Source: Haplosporangium gracile (taxonomy: Eukaryota; Mortierellomycota; Mortierellomycetes; Mortierellales; Mortierellaceae). Taken from it: a DNA stretch of 10,321 nucleotides. Numbering within the stretch: the first letter of the stretch is position 1; every line of letters begins with the position of its first letter. Position numbers and translations under genes: made by a program. The stretch spans positions 1 through 10,321 of the forward strand of contig JAAAUF010001187.1 of NCBI GenBank assembly GCA_015499985.1. Direction: 5' to 3'. The notes beneath the pieces are model-generated. The model saw nothing but the letters and a program-made list of their open reading frames with translations. It ran no database searches and had not been told where the DNA came from. This document shows, piece by piece, positions 7,044-10,321 of this stretch.

Positions 7044-10000
7044 ATGGTTAAACCGGTCGCCAAGGCCGGCTCCAAGACCAGCTTCAAAAAGCCTGGCCCC
7101 AAATCCGCACCCACCAAAAAGTCTACTCCTGCAGCTTCTTCCTCTGTCACCAAAAAATCCTCAGGAGGAGCTCACTTCCGCAAGGGCAAGGGCAAGAAGG
7201 CTGCAGGCGACGACGAGGATATGTCAGATTTCGAGGAGGTCGCGATGAGTGACTCGGATGTCGATATGGAGGACTCGCTCGTCCCTCGCAAGAAGCCTAT
7301 GGCCAACCTTGACCTGGACGATCTTATGGGCGAGACTATTGAAGAAGAGGAGGAGTTTATCGCCAACGCCAACATGGTAAGTTTTGATAGGCGAGATAAT
7401 GAACAGTGTTTTCTATCTTACAAGGACTTTGAGTTGAACTTGCAACGAGAAACATAGTCTGATTGAACTCTTTTTTTACCTTTATTGTTTCTAGGCTGCC
7501 AACAAGAAGCACAAAAAGTCGGGAGGATTTCAGTCCATGGGTGCGTTGAATATTTCATCTAGTTTGTACAGGATTCACGCTTCACACTGGACAATGGAAG
7601 ACTCATGTACATTTATCACAACTATCATATTATAGGTCTGAGTTTCCCGGTGTATAAGGCGATTTTGCACAAAGGATTCAAGGTGCCAACACCCATTCAG
7701 CGCAAATGTATTCCTTTGATCATGGAAGGAGGCGATGTTGTCGGAATGGCTCGTACCGGTTCAGGAAAGACGGCTGCCTTTTTGATCCCTATGTTGGAGA
7801 AGCTCAAGTCGCATTCAGCCAAGGTTGGAGCTCGTGCTGTCATCATGTCGCCCTCGCGTGAGTTGGCGATGCAGACCCAGAAGGTTTGCAAGGAGTTGGG
7901 CAAGCACACCGATCTCAGGAGTTGTATCTTGGTTGGAGGTGACAGTCTCGAGGAACAGTTCGCCATGTTGGCCGCCAACCCCGACATGTAAGTCATCTTT
8001 TCTCAGTGAGATGGATGTTGTTATGTGAGGTGCTTCTTCGTTTCCGAAACTAACCTTTAATGTCATCTTTGACTTCTGTTCTATTAGTTTGATCGCAACC
8101 CCTGGTCGTCTGTTGCATTTGATTGTCGAGATGGATTTGGATTTGAAGAGTGTTCAGTACATTGTCTTCGATGAGGCCGATCGGTAAGCATGGAGCACAT
8201 ACGGATGAGTACTTGGAGGAAACAGAGCGGGAAGACTATCAACATTACCAAGACAATATGATACTAACATGATGTTCTCTCCCTGCGTTCCAATAGTCTG
8301 TTCGAGATGGGTTTCGAGGTTCAGTTGCACGAGATTTTGCACCGCTTGCAGCCCAACCGCCAGACCCTTTTGTTCTCTGCTACTCTGCCCAAGCTTCTGG
8401 TCGACTTTGCCAAGGCCGGTCTTCAGGAGCCTACACTTGTTCGCCTGGATGTTGACACCAAGATCAGCAAGGATCTTGAGGTAAATTATCTGCCATTTTT
8501 GTTGCAGGAATGATTGAAAGACATTCAGACTTGAGAATATTCTAACCTCGTATTATCAATGATTGTAGATGGGATTCTTCAGTATCAAGCAGCAGGACAA
8601 GGAGGCAGCATTGTTAACAGTTCTCCGCAACGTGATCAAATTGCCACTGGACACAGGAGTTAAGTTTGAGCGAGACGAGGAAAACCCCAAGAAGCGTAAG
8701 CGAGTCGCCAAGGAGGTTGTCGGCGCCGCAACAGAGCATCAGACCATCGTCTTTGTCTCGACCAAACATCACGTCGAGTACATCTCCAACATCCTGATCC
8801 ATGCTGGGTACCAGGTCTCGTTCATCTATGGTTCCTTGGACCAGGCTGCTCGTAAGATCCAGATTGACCGGTTCAGGAAGGGGTATTCGAATCTCTTGGT
8901 TGTCACGGATGTTGCTGCCCGTGGTATTGATATCCCTGTTCTGGAGAACGTGATCAACTATGACTTTGTGGACAACTCCAAGGTCTTTATCCATCGTGTC
9001 GGTCGTACTGCCAGAGCAGGAAAGAAGGGTTGGGCGTTCTCGTTTGTTTCGCCCGAGGAGTTGCCGTACTTGATTGACTTGCAGCTATTCTTGGCCAGAA
9101 AGATGGTTGTCGGTTCGTCGTCTGGTTCGGAGCCGGATTACACTTCGGATATTGTCCTTGGAGGATTGCCTCTGAACCAGTTGGAGGATGATAGTGAGTG
9201 GGTCAAGAACAATGTCTTTGACGATACCAACTTGCAGGCGCTCAAGGGTGTCTCTGTCAACGGTTACAAGCTCTACTGCAAGTCGAGACCTTCCGCCGCT
9301 GTTGAGAGTTATAAGCGTGCCAAGGAGATTGTTGACATGGACGAGTACGCCGAACTAAGCCCTATCTTCGGTAAGCTTACATTCGTGTCGTTCACAGTAC
9401 CAAGAATATTTTTTTTTATTATTTTCACGATTATGTTTCTAATCAAATAGTTTACATTTCATGGAATAGCTGCTTCGGTGGATAATGAAGAGAAGGAACG
9501 CGTGAACTTGATTGCCTCAATATCCAACTTCCGCCCTGCAGAGACGATTTTTGAGTTTGGACAGCGTGGAGTCAAGGGCTCAACGGTTGCCTCGAATGTG
9601 ATGAAGACCCGTCGTGGGGTGGTCGACAAGGTGATCTCGAAGGCCCGCCAGGTCAAGGCCGGTCTGACCGTCAACCTCTTCCCCACCGAGGCTGGTGCCG
9701 AGGACGCTGAGAAGACGACTAGCGTAGGCCCCGAGGCTTCGGAGGCCGATCTTGAAGGAGTCTTCAAGCGCACGGTGGGTCCTTCGAAGAGACGTACTCC
9801 TGGAGAGAGTGGCTCAAGCAAGGAGAAGCCTACGAGCTTTAGGGACGAGAACTTTTACATGTCGCATACTCAACAGGACACCAACACTGAGCGGGGTTAC
9901 TCGATGGTGAACACCAACAACTCGTTCTTGGAGCAGGCCCAGCACGCGACGATGGATATGAACGGTGATGAGCGCGAGACGATGAACCGGACCAGGAACA

Positions 10001-10321
10001 CGATTAAATGGGACGCCAAGAAAAAGAAGTTTGTCAAGGGTCTCGGTATTGGTGCCGACAACAAGAAGCTGATCACGACAGAGTCCGGAAACAAGATCTC
10101 GGCTTCTTTCAAGTCTGGTCGGTTCTCGGATTGGCAGCACAAGACAAAGACGAATTTGCCCAGGGCTGGAGAGATGGAGTTGCCGTCTTCTAAGGCCTCG
10201 CTGGCGGCTAAGCGATTCAGACATACCCGACAGGAGGAGGCCAAGCCCTTGGATCCCTTGGCGCACGATTACGAACGCAAGATTAAGCGTGCTCGCTTTG
10301 AGGAGAAAGAGGCTGTTGCCG
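7044..10321 (+). CDS. DBP10: DEAD-box ATP-dependent RNA helicase Dbp10/DDX54, 7 exons, 3' end outside window
   Basis: Exons are 7044-7376, 7495-7540, 7636-7987, 8088-8183, 8297-8480, 8569-9370 and 9470 to the window edge, giving 888 residues in one consistent frame. Introns are 88-118 nt. An N-terminal Lys-rich and acidic region (1-~126) precedes the Q motif ([19 protein letters not shown]), motif I ARTGSGKT (165-172), Ia SPSRELA (~198), Ib TPGR (248-251), DEAD (272-275), SAT (303-305), IV IVFVST (397-402), [11 protein letters not shown] (449-458) and [12 protein letters not shown] (479-488). All catalytic motifs are intact. After the helicase core come the Dbp10 C-terminal features: [37 protein letters not shown] and SGRFSDW. 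By family knowledge the enzyme acts in the nucleolus on pre-60S particles. Yeast Dbp10 is about 995 aa, so perhaps 100 residues are missing here. The ATG at 7044 is the first one in frame after the pyrimidine-rich leader. Confidence 0.95.

Noticed and set aside
8614..8994. 126-codon minus-strand open frame inside DBP10 exon 6
   Set aside because: It lies antisense to the conserved helicase C-terminal domain, with no independent motif, and is explained by codon bias of the real gene.
9814..10266. Minus-strand open frames opposite DBP10 exon 7
   Set aside because: The plus strand continues the Dbp10 C-terminal domain in frame. The antisense products look like random Arg/Leu-rich translation.
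1..10321. A CRISPR array, prokaryotic operon, phage or defence system
   Set aside because: No regularly spaced repeats, ribosome binding sites or defence-family motifs are seen. Spliceosomal introns in all three genes show this is eukaryotic nuclear DNA.

Overview
The window is an ordinary gene-dense stretch of a eukaryotic nuclear genome, most likely fungal. It holds short introns (88-226 nt) with GTAAGT/GTATGT donors and, in places, TACTAAC-like branch sites, compact intergenic gaps, and families typical of fungi (an Avt2-like transporter, Dbp10). The intron density (3, 9 and 6 introns in three genes) and the animal-like METTL25 homologue suggest an early-diverging lineage such as Mortierellomycota or Mucoromycota rather than a budding yeast. 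That placement is inference, since no marker gene is present.

Layout, left to right. Positions 1-50 are the 3' two-thirds of a tRNA-Gly(GCC), cut by the window edge and followed by a T-run terminator. Positions 329-2891 (+) are a four-exon gene for a METTL25/METTL25B (RRNAD1)-type predicted methyltransferase of 745 aa, with a long low-complexity insertion inside the catalytic domain. Only 164 bp separate it from the convergent gene at 6102-3056 (-), a ten-exon gene for a 622-aa amino acid transporter of the AVT/SLC38 group, closest to yeast Avt2 or animal SLC38A11. One of its exons is only 9 nt and encodes part of the TM1 substrate-site motif. A 941-bp divergent promoter region (6103-7043) carries a purine-rich tract, a nested inverted repeat and a heptamer tandem repeat. 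Positions 7044-10321 (+) are seven exons of the nucleolar DEAD-box RNA helicase Dbp10/DDX54 (888 residues visible), which runs off the right edge.

The genes do not form a pathway. Dbp10 serves 60S ribosome assembly, the transporter moves amino acids across an internal or vacuolar membrane, and the METTL25-type enzyme has no settled substrate that I can state. Dbp10 and the transporter share a divergent promoter, which could co-regulate ribosome production with amino acid handling, but nothing in the sequence proves that. I see no mobile element, CRISPR array, viral remnant or clearly new system. The splice models were built by hand, and reading-frame phase and family motifs agree at every junction.
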